Source of the DNA: CAZADA01 sp964526675
GTDB lineage: Bacteria; Pseudomonadota; Alphaproteobacteria; Caulobacterales; Maricaulaceae
DNA length: 64,000 nt
Reading direction: 5' to 3'
NCBI GenBank assembly: GCA_964526675.1
Contig: CAZGLY010000006.1
Location: forward strand, 40,098 to 104,097
The position numbers and the translations under genes are program-made. Positions 26,408 to 35,330 of this stretch are shown one piece after another; position 1 is the stretch's first letter, and each line of letters begins with the position of its first letter. Below the pieces are notes generated by a model, which did not search any database, had not been told where the DNA came from, and saw only the letters and a list, made by a program, of their open reading frames with translations.

Positions 26408-27679
26408 ATGGCGTCGTCCGTCCGACCGAGATCCTCGAACGCCGTCGTGTCGCGCCGCGCGGCGCTGGTTGGCGCGTGCGCCTTGGGCGGCCATGCGTGG
26501 CTTCCGGCCCGCGCCGGCCCGCAGACCTGGGAGGAGCGTCTGCGCGCGCTGACCGAGCCGGATGCGGAGGACGCGCCGGCCGCGGCGGCTGCGGGCCTTT
26601 ATGTGCGCCGCGGGGGTAACGTGGTGTTTGAGGCCGCGGCCGGCGTCGCCGGCGGCCTCAGCCCGGAGGAGCGCGCCGCGGGCGCGCCGCTGCGGCCCTT
26701 CACGGTGACGACGCCTATGCGCGTGGCGTCCGTCTCCAAGATGGCTGTGGCTCTCGCCGCGCAGCGGCTCGTGGACCAGGGCCGGTTCGACATGGACGCT
26801 GATGTGCGGAACTCTTGGCCTGGCTTGGCCCATCCCCGCCACGACGCGCCGATCACCGCCGCGCATCTGCTGGCGCACACGTCCAGTCTTCGCGACGGGC
26901 CGACCTATTGGCTGAACGCGCCGGGACGCATCGACGCTCTGCTGCCCACGCAGACATTCGCCGACCAACCACCAGGCGTTTGGTTTCACTATTGCAACTT
27001 CAACTTTGGGGTGGTCGCCACCCTGCTTGAGCGGGCCAGCGGCGATCGGTTCGACCGGCAGGCGGCCGCCGCGTTGGAGCCTCTCGGCGTTACGGGCAAC
27101 TTCAATTGGTCCGGCGCGCCGGCCGACCAACGGGCGCGCGGGGCGACACTCTACCGCTTCGGGGAAGGGGCATGGCGCATCGCGACGGACGGGCCGGACA
27201 CGCTGACGAGCACCGGGTCCGCGGCGCTCTTGGACGAGGGGTTCGCCCTCAGCGACTACGCGGTGGGCTCCAACGGCACGATCTTCTCGCCCCAAGGCGG
27301 CTTGCGCGCGACCTTGCCGGAGATCGCCGCCCTCGCCCGCGCCGTGGCGGACACGCCCGCTCTCACCTCGCCGCGGTGGCGCTGGGACCCGGTGGCGCCG
27401 AATGGCGATCATCCCGAGCTCTTCATGACCTCCGGCTTGGGCTGCTTTTGGTGGGACGCGGAGCGGTCGCCAATCCCGGGCCAACGCATGGTCGGCCATG
27501 ACGGGGAGGCCTACGGCCTCTACTCCGGCGCATGGCGGTTGCCGGACCTTGACGCGGACATCGCGTTCGCCGTCACCGGAACGCCCGACGGGCCGCAACC
27601 GCCCAGTCGCCATCCCGGGTACAACATCTGGAGTCAAAGCCTGTTTGATCTGGCCGCGGCGGTCCTGGAGGCGGGGTGA
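26408..27679 (+). CDS. exported serine hydrolase, class C beta-lactamase/D-aminopeptidase family
   Basis: A 423-residue penicillin-binding-protein-like hydrolase. The N-terminus carries a Tat-type signal (SRRAALVGACALGG, cleavage near PARA), so the enzyme should act in the periplasm. The catalytic SxxK is Ser108-Val-Ser-Lys111 (RVASVSK) and the YxN motif is Tyr195-Cys-Asn197 (FHYCNFN); HLLAHTSSLRDGP is the usual intervening block. A C-terminal GHDGEAYG segment takes the place of KTG. It could be a beta-lactamase, a peptidase or an esterase; the sequence does not decide. It begins two bases after yqgE. Confidence 0.87.
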   Translation: MASSVRPRSSNAVVSRRAALVGACALGGHAWLPARAGPQTWEERLRALTEPDAEDAPAAAAAGLYVRRGGNVVFEAAAGVAGGLSPEERAAGAPLRPFTVTTPMRVASVSKMAVALAAQRLVDQGRFDMDADVRNSWPGLAHPRHDAPITAAHLLAHTSSLRDGPTYWLNAPGRIDALLPTQTFADQPPGVWFHYCNFNFGVVATLLERASGDRFDRQAAAALEPLGVTGNFNWSGAPADQRARGATLYRFGEGAWRIATDGPDTLTSTGSAALLDEGFALSDYAVGSNGTIFSPQGGLRATLPEIAALARAVADTPALTSPRWRWDPVAPNGDHPELFMTSGLGCFWWDAERSPIPGQRMVGHDGEAYGLYSGAWRLPDLDADIAFAVTGTPDGPQPPSRHPGYNIWSQSLFDLAAAVLEAG

Positions 27680-27691
27680 CCCGCAGGCGGC

Positions 27692-28279
27692 TCACCGCAG
27701 GCTGTCGCCGCGCACGATCGCGTACAGCACGTGATCCCGCCACGCGCCGTTGATCTTGAGATACGCCCGCGCCACGCCCTCGTGCTGGAAGCCCACCTGC
27801 TCCAAGAGGCCGCGCGATGGGGCGTTGCACGGAATGCACGCCGCCTCGACCCGATGCAGATGCAAGGTCTCAAACGCCAGGCGCACACAGGCGCGCACCG
27901 CCGCGCGCGTGTACCCGTGGCGCGCAAACGGCTCGCCGATCCAATAGCCGAGCGAGCTGCTCTGCGCGACGCCACGGCGGATGTTGTTGAGGTTGCAGCC
28001 GCCGACCAACGCGCCGTCCGCCTCGCGAAACACAAAGAAAGGCGCGCAAACGCCCAACCGGGCGTCTTCGCCATAGCGACGCAACCGTCGGCGAAACCCC
28101 GCGCGCGTCAGTTCGTCGAAGGACCACGTCGGCTCCCACGGCGTCAAAAACGCGCGCGAGCGTCCGCGTAGCCGCGCCCACTCGGCGTAGTCATTGATGC
28201 GCGGGCGCCGCAACACCACGCCCTGCCCCATGATTTCATTGGGGATTTCCGAACGTTCTTGGGTGCGGACGATCGACAT
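27692..28279 (-). CDS. GNAT-family N-acetyltransferase, RimJ-like
   Basis: A 195-residue acetyltransferase of the RimJ/RimL type, which uses acetyl-CoA to modify protein N-termini or other amines. Landmarks are VVLRRPRINDYAEWARLR, AFLTPWEPTWSFDELT, GYWIGEPFARHGYTRAA (the acetyl-CoA pyrophosphate loop) and a C-terminal NAPSRGLLEQVGFQHEGVAR. The exact target is unknown. ATG at 28279 has a GAGAGAA site; later or earlier in-frame starts are possible. It lies 86 bp downstream of surf1 on the same strand, at the tail of the oxidase operon, and converges with the serine hydrolase gene. Confidence 0.85.
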   Translation of the reverse strand: MSIVRTQERSEIPNEIMGQGVVLRRPRINDYAEWARLRGRSRAFLTPWEPTWSFDELTRAGFRRRLRRYGEDARLGVCAPFFVFREADGALVGGCNLNNIRRGVAQSSSLGYWIGEPFARHGYTRAAVRACVRLAFETLHLHRVEAACIPCNAPSRGLLEQVGFQHEGVARAYLKINGAWRDHVLYAIVRGDSLR

Positions 28280-28365
28280 CGCGGCGTTCTCTCGGGCTTC
28301 GACCCACAGCATGCCAACGCTTTCGCGACCGCGACAAGTCTGGATGTCTGATGCGCCGGCGGCGG

Positions 28366-29193
28366 TCAGGCCGTCACAGTCCGGTCGCGCCCCCGCCGCA
28401 ACCGCACGACGGCCACGCCCGCCAGGCTCGCGGCCAAGGCGAACCACGTGAGCGCATACTCCAGATGACGGTTTGCGATGTCGTCCACACGCGGCGGGTT
28501 GCGCGTCAGCGACGCGCCCGAAGGCCCAGGATCCTCCGCCTCCGCGGCGATGGTGAAGCCCACAATCGGACCCGCAACGTCTGTCGCGTCCGGCCACGCC
28601 GCCTTCGCCAACTGTTGCGGATCAAGGCTGTAGGACACGCGCCGCGCGCTGTCCGGGACTGGCGTGAACCAACTGTCGCGCGCCTGCGGACGCACGACGC
28701 CAGTCACCGTCACGTCAGCGTCCGCCCCCACGCCGCCTGGAGGCTTATCGACTGTGCTCGACGTGCGCGCAACGAAACCACGGTCGACAAACACCACCAC
28801 GCTTGGCGCGTCGCCGGCGTTCAGGTGCAGCGGCGTGACAATCCGCCAGCCGGCCACGCCGTCTTTTGTGGTGGGAACGCCAACCTGGCGCGCGTGGTCA
28901 TACCGACCGCGGATAGTGATCGGCGAGAAGCGGATCCGGTCACGGTTCGCCTCCGGCGCGTCCCACTCACGCACGCCGGCGATCATGGCCGCCGGATCGC
29001 GCGTGGTGAAATCGACGGGCTGTTGGAGGCGCCGCTCCGTCAGGTCAGCCAGAAGCTGCGTCTTCCAGGCGAGGCGATGCATTTGCCAAACGCCGAGGCC
29101 GACGAGAACCGCCACGCCAGCAATCGCTGCGACCAACAGACGCCAATCGAACCGCGGCCGCTCAGACGTCAAAGCGCGCCTCAGACGCGTCAT
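28366..29193 (-). CDS. SURF1 family cytochrome oxidase assembly protein
   Basis: A 275-residue inner-membrane protein that assists haem a insertion into cytochrome c oxidase subunit I. The architecture is typical: an N-terminal helix (LLVAAIAGVAVLVGLG) running into the conserved GVWQMHRLAWK, a periplasmic domain of about 200 residues with FVDRGFV and a GVVRP block, and a C-terminal helix opened by NRHLEYALTWF. It overlaps the upstream DUF983 gene by 32 bases, so the two are coupled, and it is the last recognisable oxidase gene of the operon. Confidence 0.93.
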   Translation of the reverse strand: MTRLRRALTSERPRFDWRLLVAAIAGVAVLVGLGVWQMHRLAWKTQLLADLTERRLQQPVDFTTRDPAAMIAGVREWDAPEANRDRIRFSPITIRGRYDHARQVGVPTTKDGVAGWRIVTPLHLNAGDAPSVVVFVDRGFVARTSSTVDKPPGGVGADADVTVTGVVRPQARDSWFTPVPDSARRVSYSLDPQQLAKAAWPDATDVAGPIVGFTIAAEAEDPGPSGASLTRNPPRVDDIANRHLEYALTWFALAASLAGVAVVRLRRGRDRTVTA

Positions 29194-29557
29194 GGCGAAA
29201 CTGGAGCGCGATCAGAGTGGCCTTGAACGGCCGCAAAAACGCCAGCGACAGCGCCACCGAGACCGGGATCCAAATCGCCATGTGCAGCCAGATCGGCGGC
29301 GCGACCGTGAGCTCGAGGAACAGCGCCGCCGGCACCGTCAACGCCCCGACGAGGAACATCACGAAGACAGCCGGCCCATCACCAGAATCCGCCGGCGCGA
29401 AATCGAGATCGCAGACGTCGCACCGGTCGGCGAGCCGCAGGAAGCCGTTGAACAACCGTCCCTCGCCACACCGCGGACAGCGCCCCCGCAAACCCGCCAG
29501 GAGCGGATTGGGCCGCGCATAAGACCGCGGTCCCGAGGCGGGGGCGGTTCCGGTCAC
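29162..29557 (-). CDS. DUF983 family membrane protein with N-terminal zinc ribbon
   Basis: A 131-residue protein. An N-terminal ribbon with two CxxC pairs (GRCPRCGEGRLF and DRCDVCDLDF) is followed by two membrane helices (FVMFLVGALTVPAALFLELTV and MAIWIPVSVALSLAFLRPF). DUF983 genes sit between ctaE and surf1 in many alphaproteobacteria and are thought to help oxidase assembly, but no activity is proven. The start is GTG at 29557, overlapping the ctaE stop as GTGA, so translation is coupled; its 3' end overlaps surf1. Confidence 0.9.
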   Translation of the reverse strand: MTGTAPASGPRSYARPNPLLAGLRGRCPRCGEGRLFNGFLRLADRCDVCDLDFAPADSGDGPAVFVMFLVGALTVPAALFLELTVAPPIWLHMAIWIPVSVALSLAFLRPFKATLIALQFRHDASEARFDV

Positions 29558-30447
29558 TGATAAGCGACGTAAATGAAGGCGAACAGAAACAGCCAGACCA
29601 CATCAACGAAGTGCCAGTACCACGCCGCCGCATCGAAGGCGAAGGGCCGCTCCGGTTTCAATTCGCCCGCCATCATCAACAACAGGCAGACCGCCAAGAA
29701 GATCGTGCCGACGATGACATGGAAGCCGTGGAAGCCGGTCGCCATGAAGAACGACGCGCCATAGAGATTTCCGCCGAACGCGAAGTGCGCGTGACTGTAT
29801 TCGATGGCCTGAACGCACGTGAAAAACATGCCAAGCACGATCGTCAACGCCAAACCGACTTTGGCCTCGCCGAGCTTTTTGTGTTCGAACGCGTGATGCG
29901 CCCACGTCACCGTCGTGCCCGACGTCAGCAAGATCAGCGTGTTCAAGAGCGGCAAATGCAGCGGGTCGAACGTCTCCACCCCCGGAGGCGGCCATGACCC
30001 CCACCCCTCGGATACCGCGGCGTTGTCGTCGAACAAGCCGAACTGCGTGATCCAGCCCTCCTGCATGCGCACCTCGTGGAAGAGGGCCATTTCGAAGAAC
30101 ATCCAGAACCACGCCACGAAGAACATGACTTCCGAGGCGATGAACAAGATCATGCCGTAACGCAGGCCGATCTCCACCACCGGCGTATGGTCGCCAATGC
30201 GGGACTCTTTGACGATGTCGCCCCACCATCCAATCATCGTGTAGAGCAGGCCAAGCACGCCGAGGCTCAGCACGAACGGCTGGCCTTCGCCGAGGAAGAA
30301 ATGGCTCCAATGGCTTTCGTCCAGGACGAAGCCTTTCATGAAAATCACCAGGCCGACCGCCAGGATGAAGGCCGAAGCCGAGCCGACCAGAGGCCAGGGG
30401 CTCGGGTTCACCAAGTGATAGTCATGTTTCACCGCGCCGCTCGCCAT
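29554..30447 (-). CDS. ctaE: cytochrome c oxidase subunit III
   Basis: A 297-residue inner-membrane subunit of the aa3-type oxidase, with seven hydrophobic helices. It contains YHLVNPSPWPLVGS at the N-terminus, the conserved glutamate region EVMFFVAWFWMFFE, the SGTTVTWAHHAFEH helix junction and the C-terminal YWHFVDVVWLFLFAFIYV. Subunit III stabilises the catalytic core and proton uptake. ATG at 30447 follows GAGGAGGG. It is 157 bp downstream of ctaG, a gap in which I see no further gene, and coupled to the DUF983 gene. Confidence 0.97.
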   Translation of the reverse strand: MASGAVKHDYHLVNPSPWPLVGSASAFILAVGLVIFMKGFVLDESHWSHFFLGEGQPFVLSLGVLGLLYTMIGWWGDIVKESRIGDHTPVVEIGLRYGMILFIASEVMFFVAWFWMFFEMALFHEVRMQEGWITQFGLFDDNAAVSEGWGSWPPPGVETFDPLHLPLLNTLILLTSGTTVTWAHHAFEHKKLGEAKVGLALTIVLGMFFTCVQAIEYSHAHFAFGGNLYGASFFMATGFHGFHVIVGTIFLAVCLLLMMAGELKPERPFAFDAAAWYWHFVDVVWLFLFAFIYVAYQ

Positions 30448-30604
30448 GGCGCACCCTCCTCGTGTTCGGCCGTTCGACCGCTGTGTCCACGCGCCTCACC
30501 GCAAACGCGCTGTGGGCCCGCCCGTCCCGCGCCGTCCAGCGGTCGTCATAACCGCCACACGCGCCGTCGTCATCTCCGCCGCCTGTCCTTTCGCGGCGTC
30601 CGCG

Positions 30605-31204
30605 TCACGTCGCCTCGGCGCCCTCAGATTGTGGCCCGGAGGCCTGAAAAAACGTGTAGGACAGCGTGATGGCGCGCACGTCGTCCAACGCGCGATCGTC
30701 ATGCAAAGCCGGATCGACGAAGAACACGACCGGCAAGTCGAGTGTTTCACCCGGCGCGAAATCTTGCTCCTGGAAGCAGAAACACTCCAGTTTTGCAAAG
30801 TAGGGCCCGGCTTTGTGCGGCGTCACATTGTAAGTCGCCACCGCGCGCACCGTTTGATCGGACAGGTTGGTGACGCGGTAAAACGCCAAGGCGCTCTCCC
30901 CAAGACGCAGCGGGCGCGCGACCTCAACCGGCTCGAACCGAAACGGCAGCCCGGGCTCGACGTTGGAGTCAAATCGCACGCTGACCTCACGCGCGAGCGT
31001 CACGGGAGCGGCGTCGGACGCGACGCGGGTTTCACCGCCAAAGCCCGTCACCCGGCAAAACGTGTCGTAGAGCGGCTTCGACGCGAACGCGAGACCAAGC
31101 ATCGCGAACGCCGCCACGCTGCACGCCAGAGCGATCGCGCCCGCGTTTGCGCGCCGCGGGCTCTGGGTCTGGTTTGACGACGGAACAGGCATTGCGGCGC
31201 TCAC
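30605..31204 (-). CDS. ctaG: cytochrome c oxidase assembly protein CtaG (Cox11 family)
   Basis: A 199-residue protein that delivers copper to the CuB site of subunit I. A single N-terminal helix (IALACSVAAFAMLGLAFA) anchors it, followed by the conserved PLYDTFCRVTGFGG and the periplasmic beta domain with the copper-binding CxC in KLECFCFQEQ, then PVVFFVDP and TLSYTFF. GTG at 31204 overlaps the stop codon of the small upstream gene (GTGA); an ATG at 31192 is the alternative start. It is part of the ctaC-to-surf1 operon. Confidence 0.96.
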   Translation of the reverse strand: MSAAMPVPSSNQTQSPRRANAGAIALACSVAAFAMLGLAFASKPLYDTFCRVTGFGGETRVASDAAPVTLAREVSVRFDSNVEPGLPFRFEPVEVARPLRLGESALAFYRVTNLSDQTVRAVATYNVTPHKAGPYFAKLECFCFQEQDFAPGETLDLPVVFFVDPALHDDRALDDVRAITLSYTFFQASGPQSEGAEAT

Positions 31205-31389
31205 AACGGCCGGGCCAAGACCTGCTCGCGAAGGCGCAGCAGCGTGATGACAAACACCACAACCGCAAACGCGCCAAGGCTGAGCGCCAACGCTAAACTG
31301 CGGCGCTTCTGCGCTTGGGCGTGCGCCGCGTGGTCGCGCGCGGCGTCGTCCGTCGCCGCCGGGATCTTGTCTGCGCTCGGCTCGCTCAT
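31201..31389 (-). CDS. small single-span membrane protein between ctaB and ctaG
   Basis: A 62-residue protein with a polar N-terminus rich in Asp, Ala and His and a single C-terminal helix (LALALSLGAFAVVVFVITLL). Similar small ORFs occupy this slot in alphaproteobacterial oxidase operons and are often annotated as CoxF-like or oxidase assembly proteins; direct evidence for a role is lacking. It overlaps ctaB by four bases (ATGA) and ctaG by four (GTGA), so it is translationally locked into the operon. Confidence 0.85.
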   Translation of the reverse strand: MSEPSADKIPAATDDAARDHAAHAQAQKRRSLALALSLGAFAVVVFVITLLRLREQVLARPL

Positions 31390-32411
31390 GGGGCGGTTCC
31401 CGTCATGTGTTCGCCGATGATCGCCGCGAAGACCGCGAAAAGGTAGAGGATCGACGCCGCGAACAGATTCCGCGCGGCGCGGTCGCCGCGAGCGACAGCG
31501 TACAAGCGGTCCTGGTCTGCGGTCGCGGTCAGCGCGTCCGCCTCACCACCCTCGGAGACGGTTTCTCCGGCGGCCGAGCGGAGAACGCGCCACGCCAGCG
31601 CCAACATCAACGCGCCGCCGGCCCCGGCGACCACCCCATAGGCGACGCCTGCGTAGCCCAACAGGGACGGCGCCACGCCCAACGGCGCGAGAAGGAGCGT
31701 GTACGCGAAAATCTGGCGCCGCGCGGCGGCGGGCCCGCGGACCACCGGCAGCATCGGCACGCCCGCCGTCGCGTAGTCGCCAGACTTGTAGAGCGACAAG
31801 GCCCAAAAATGCGGCGGCGTCCACATGAAGATAATCGCCACAAACAGAAGCGGCTCCAGCGCAAGGCCGCCCGTCGCCGCCGCCCAGGCCACCGCCGGCG
31901 GCAACGCGCCGGCCAAGCCGCCAATGACGATGTTCTGGTCCGTCGTGCGCTTGAGCCATTGGGTGTAAACGACCGCGTAGAACACGATGGTGAAGCCGAG
32001 GAGCCCCGCCGCCAACGCGTTCGACGCCAGGGCCAACGTCATCACGGAGAGCGCCGCCATCACCACGCCGAGCGTGGTGGCCTCCGCACGGCTGACGCGG
32101 CCCGCGGGCACCGGCCGCGTGCGCGTGCGGCGCATTTTCGCGTCAATGTCGGCGTCATAGGCCATGTTCAGCGCGCCGGCGGCCCCCGCGCCCACGGCGA
32201 TGCAAGCGATGATCACGACCGCCATGACCGGATGCGTCATCGCCGGCGCCGCCACCAGGCCCGCGACGGCGGTGAACACGACCAGCGACATGACGCGCGG
32301 CTTCATCAGCGCGAAATAGTCCCGCCATTCCGCCACGCGCCCCGCGTCGCGCCGCGTCGGCGCCTCATCAGCAAGGGCGGCTGTCACCGTGAGCTCAGGA
32401 ACGTGACTCAT
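31386..32411 (-). CDS. ctaB: protohaem IX farnesyltransferase (haem O synthase)
   Basis: A 341-residue UbiA-superfamily prenyltransferase that attaches farnesyl to haem B, giving haem O for the oxidase. Hydrophobic helices surround the two polyprenyl-diphosphate motifs NMAYDADIDAKMRR and the second block around YKSGDYATAGVPMLP. DYFALMKPRVMSLVVFTA is the typical opening and FMWTPPHFWALSLYKS a family hallmark. ATG at 32411 has only a weak ribosome site. It lies 141 bp after ctaD, a gap with no visible gene, and is coupled to the small membrane protein downstream. Confidence 0.97.
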   Translation of the reverse strand: MSHVPELTVTAALADEAPTRRDAGRVAEWRDYFALMKPRVMSLVVFTAVAGLVAAPAMTHPVMAVVIIACIAVGAGAAGALNMAYDADIDAKMRRTRTRPVPAGRVSRAEATTLGVVMAALSVMTLALASNALAAGLLGFTIVFYAVVYTQWLKRTTDQNIVIGGLAGALPPAVAWAAATGGLALEPLLFVAIIFMWTPPHFWALSLYKSGDYATAGVPMLPVVRGPAAARRQIFAYTLLLAPLGVAPSLLGYAGVAYGVVAGAGGALMLALAWRVLRSAAGETVSEGGEADALTATADQDRLYAVARGDRAARNLFAASILYLFAVFAAIIGEHMTGTAP

Positions 32412-32552
32412 CGCGTGGTCCCACGTGTTGATCTCTCTCGCAAAGCGGCGCGTCGACCGCGGTTGGCGACGCGCCCGGGCCGATGCGCCGGCCCGCTGGC
32501 GGCGCGATCACGCCGGGGACGCGACGCACAGCGCCGCGTCCGCCACAACGCG

Positions 32553-34202
32553 TCAGCGCACCCGCGGCAGCTCGTTGAACTGATGGAAGGGCGGCGGCGA
32601 ACTCAGGCTCCACTCAAACGTCGTCGCGCCCTCGCCCCAGGGGTTGGCCACGGCTTGGCGACGCCGGACAAACGCCTCCACCAAGACGGCCAAGAACAAC
32701 ACCACGCCCGCCACGGAAATCCAGTTCCCGAACGACGACACCGCGTTCCAAAACGCATAGCCCTCGGGATAATCCACATAGCGTCGCGGCATGCCGGCAA
32801 GACCCAAGAAGTGTTGCGGGAAGAAGATGATGTTGACGCCAATGAACGTCACGAAGAAGTGGGCTTTGCCCAACGCTTCACTGTACGTGACGCCGAACAT
32901 CTTCGAGAACCAATAGTAGAATCCGGCGAAGATCGCGAACACCGCACCGAGCGACAACACATAGTGGAAATGCGCGACCACATAATAGGTGTCATGCAGC
33001 GACTGATCGATGCCGGCGTTCGCCAACACCACGCCGGTCACGCCGCCGACCGTGAACAAAAAGATGAAGCCGAGCGCCCACAGCATCGGCGTCTTAAAGT
33101 CGATGGAGCCGCCCCACATTGTCGCAATCCACGAGAAGATCTTAATGCCCGTCGGCACGGCGATGATCATCGTCGCAGCGACGAAATACGCCTTCAGATT
33201 GACGTTCATGCCCACGGTGTACATGTGGTGCGCCCAGACGATGAAGCCGATGAACCCAATCGCCACCATCGCGTAGGCCATGCCAAGATAACCGAAGATC
33301 GGTTTCTTGCTGAACGTCGAGACGATGTGGGAGATGATGCCAAAACCTGGCAAAATCAGGATGTAGACTTCCGGGTGACCAAAGAACCAGAACAAATGCT
33401 GGAACATCACCGGGTCGCCCCCGCCACGGGGATCAAAAAACGTCGTCCCGAAGTTCCGGTCGGTCAGCAGCATGGTCAGCGCGCCAGCAAGCACCGGCAG
33501 CGACAGCAGCAGCAGGAACGCCGTCACCAGCACCGCCCACGCGAACAACGGCATCTTGTGCACCGTCATGCCGGGCGCGCGCATGTTGAAAATCGTGGTG
33601 ATGAAGTTGATCGCGCCCAGGATGGAACTCACGCCCGCGACGTGCAGCGAGAGAATCACTAGGTCAAAGGCCGGTCCGGTGTGCCCGCTTGTGGACAAGG
33701 GCGGGTACATCACCCAGCCGCCGCCAAACCCGTTGTAGCTTTGACCCGGCACGAACAAGGACAGCAGCAGCAAACCAAAGCTGGCCACCAACAGCCAGAA
33801 GGAGATGTTGTTCATGCGCGGGAAGGCCATGTCCGGCGCGCCGATCATAATGGGCACGAACCAGTTGCCGAACCCGCCGATCAAGGCGGGCATGACCATA
33901 AAGAAGATCATGATCAGCCCGTGATAGGTGATCAAGACGTTGTAGAAATGATACGCGGCGGTCTCATCGCCGCCGGTGAACGCCGTCAACACCGTGACGC
34001 CGGGTTGGGCGAGCTCCATGCGGATCAACCACGACATCGCGCCGCCGATGAGGCCGGCGATGATCGCGAAAATCAGGTAAAGCGTGCCGATGTCTTTGTG
34101 GTTGGTGGAGTAAAACCACCGCGTGAAGAACGACGGCGCGCCGTGATCATGGTCTGCAGCCGCCGCGTGGGCGTCCATCGTGCTCTGGTCAACCGCCGCC
34201 AT
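32553..34202 (-). CDS. ctaD: cytochrome c oxidase subunit I
   Basis: A 549-residue catalytic subunit of the aa3-type oxidase, holding haem a and the haem a3-CuB centre in twelve helices. Landmarks are RWFYSTNHKDIGTLYLIF at the N-terminus, the His-Tyr crosslink region WFFGHPEVYIL, the CuB histidines in WAHHMYTVGM, the K-channel segment TGIKIFSW and the two haem ligands in VAHFHYVLSLGA. The D-channel asparagines and aspartate occur in the early NAYHF-like and GFGNWFVP region. Two bases separate it from ctaC, and a GGAGGAG site lies inside the ctaC end, so subunits II and I are co-translated. Confidence 0.98.
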   Translation of the reverse strand: MAAVDQSTMDAHAAAADHDHGAPSFFTRWFYSTNHKDIGTLYLIFAIIAGLIGGAMSWLIRMELAQPGVTVLTAFTGGDETAAYHFYNVLITYHGLIMIFFMVMPALIGGFGNWFVPIMIGAPDMAFPRMNNISFWLLVASFGLLLLSLFVPGQSYNGFGGGWVMYPPLSTSGHTGPAFDLVILSLHVAGVSSILGAINFITTIFNMRAPGMTVHKMPLFAWAVLVTAFLLLLSLPVLAGALTMLLTDRNFGTTFFDPRGGGDPVMFQHLFWFFGHPEVYILILPGFGIISHIVSTFSKKPIFGYLGMAYAMVAIGFIGFIVWAHHMYTVGMNVNLKAYFVAATMIIAVPTGIKIFSWIATMWGGSIDFKTPMLWALGFIFLFTVGGVTGVVLANAGIDQSLHDTYYVVAHFHYVLSLGAVFAIFAGFYYWFSKMFGVTYSEALGKAHFFVTFIGVNIIFFPQHFLGLAGMPRRYVDYPEGYAFWNAVSSFGNWISVAGVVLFLAVLVEAFVRRRQAVANPWGEGATTFEWSLSSPPPFHQFNELPRVR

Positions 34203-34204
34203 GC

Positions 34205-35128
34205 CTACTCCTCCACACGCTCATCAACCGCGAGGGCCGCGACTTGCACCGCGTCCTCCGTCGCATCCCAATACGTCCGCAGCACAGCGAGGGCCGCCTC
34301 GCCCGCGCCGCCGAGCGGATCGGCGGCGGCCGCCGACACCCACGCGTCGTACACATCCTGCGGTACGACATGCACCTCGATGGGCATGAAGGCGTGGCGC
34401 ACGCCACACAATTCCGAACACTGACCGTAATACACGCCAGGCTCATCCACATGGAACCACGTTTCATTCGTGCGGCCCGGGATGGCGTCCATTTTGATGC
34501 CGAAGGACGGCATGGCCCAGTTGTGGATCACGTCCGCGGCGGTGACGAGCAACCGAACCGTCGTGTCCTCCGGTGCGACCATAGGCGCGTCGACCGCCAA
34601 ACGGTAGAGTTCTGGGGTCGTCGCCTCGAGCGGCGCCATGTTGCTGGCGAACTCGTCGAGCCCGTCGTCCGGATAGGCGTAGCCCCAATACCACTGATAG
34701 CCGATCGTCTTGATCGTCAACGCGGGCGCGGGGATCGCCTCGCCAGCCCGCACGGTCTCGCCATCCGGCGTGAGGTCTTGGAAGTACAGCAGACGAAACG
34801 AGGGGATCGCAATCACCAGCAGGATCACCACCGGCAACGCCGTCCAAACCACCTCGATCAGGGTGTTGTGGGAAAACGTGGCCGGCTTCGGGCGCGCGCG
34901 GCGGTTGTAAAGCACCATGACCGCGGCCAAGAGCGCCAGCACCAAGATCGTGATGCCCGTGATGATGGGCAGAACGAAGTTATGAAAAGCGTGGATGTCC
35001 GCCATCACGGGCGTGGCCGCGGGCTGAAAGCCCAGCTGGCCGTCGACGGGCTTGGACGCCCACGCCGGAACGGCGAGCATGATGGCGGCGGCGGTCGCGA
35101 CGCCGCCGATCCGAAACACTGTCCGCAT
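34205..35128 (-). CDS. ctaC: cytochrome c oxidase subunit II
   Basis: A 307-residue electron-entry subunit. Residues 1-25 are a signal peptide (cleavage near PAWA), two helices follow (about 52-73 and 93-115), then the periplasmic cupredoxin domain. The CuA ligands are His202 (IHNWAMPSFG), Cys237, Glu239, Cys241, His245 and Met248 in QCSELCGVRHAFM; the aromatic patch YQWYWGY receives electrons from cytochrome c. The about 50-residue C-terminal tail is not a fused cytochrome c. ATG at 35128 follows AGAGGGTGAGAG. It is first in the oxidase operon and carries the main promoter. Confidence 0.97.
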   Translation of the reverse strand: MRTVFRIGGVATAAAIMLAVPAWASKPVDGQLGFQPAATPVMADIHAFHNFVLPIITGITILVLALLAAVMVLYNRRARPKPATFSHNTLIEVVWTALPVVILLVIAIPSFRLLYFQDLTPDGETVRAGEAIPAPALTIKTIGYQWYWGYAYPDDGLDEFASNMAPLEATTPELYRLAVDAPMVAPEDTTVRLLVTAADVIHNWAMPSFGIKMDAIPGRTNETWFHVDEPGVYYGQCSELCGVRHAFMPIEVHVVPQDVYDAWVSAAAADPLGGAGEAALAVLRTYWDATEDAVQVAALAVDERVEE

Positions 35129-35163
35129 ACTCTCACCCTCTTTACGCCCGCGGCCGACGCCGT

Positions 35164-35182
35164 TGTCGTAGCGCGACATATA
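35164..35182 (-). promoter_or_regulatory. candidate ctaC promoter -10 with overlapping inverted repeat
   Basis: On the minus strand a TATATG hexamer (35177-35182) could be the -10 of the oxidase operon. Immediately downstream, at 35164-35178, is the inverted repeat TGTCG-N5-CGACA, placed where it would cover the transcription start, 36-50 bases before the ctaC ATG. A weaker related dyad GTCG-N7-CGAC is at 35226-35240. The repeat is visible; promoter and operator roles are inferred. Confidence 0.4.
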
Positions 35183-35330
35183 GACGCCGCGGCGACCGTG
35201 AGCAGGGCGCGACCGCAGCCATTTTGTCGCAGGGGCCGACTACGCCCCACTTAGGTTGCGGGGGCTTTAACAGAGCCCGACGGCGCGCGTCCAGGCCAAT
35301 GCGCCTCGGCGTCCGTTCGTCAGCGTCGGC

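Noticed and set aside
31407..33662. A 751-codon plus-strand open frame opposite ctaB and ctaD
   Set aside because: It crosses two well-conserved oxidase genes and the gap between them, is Arg/His-rich and has no domain or ribosome site.
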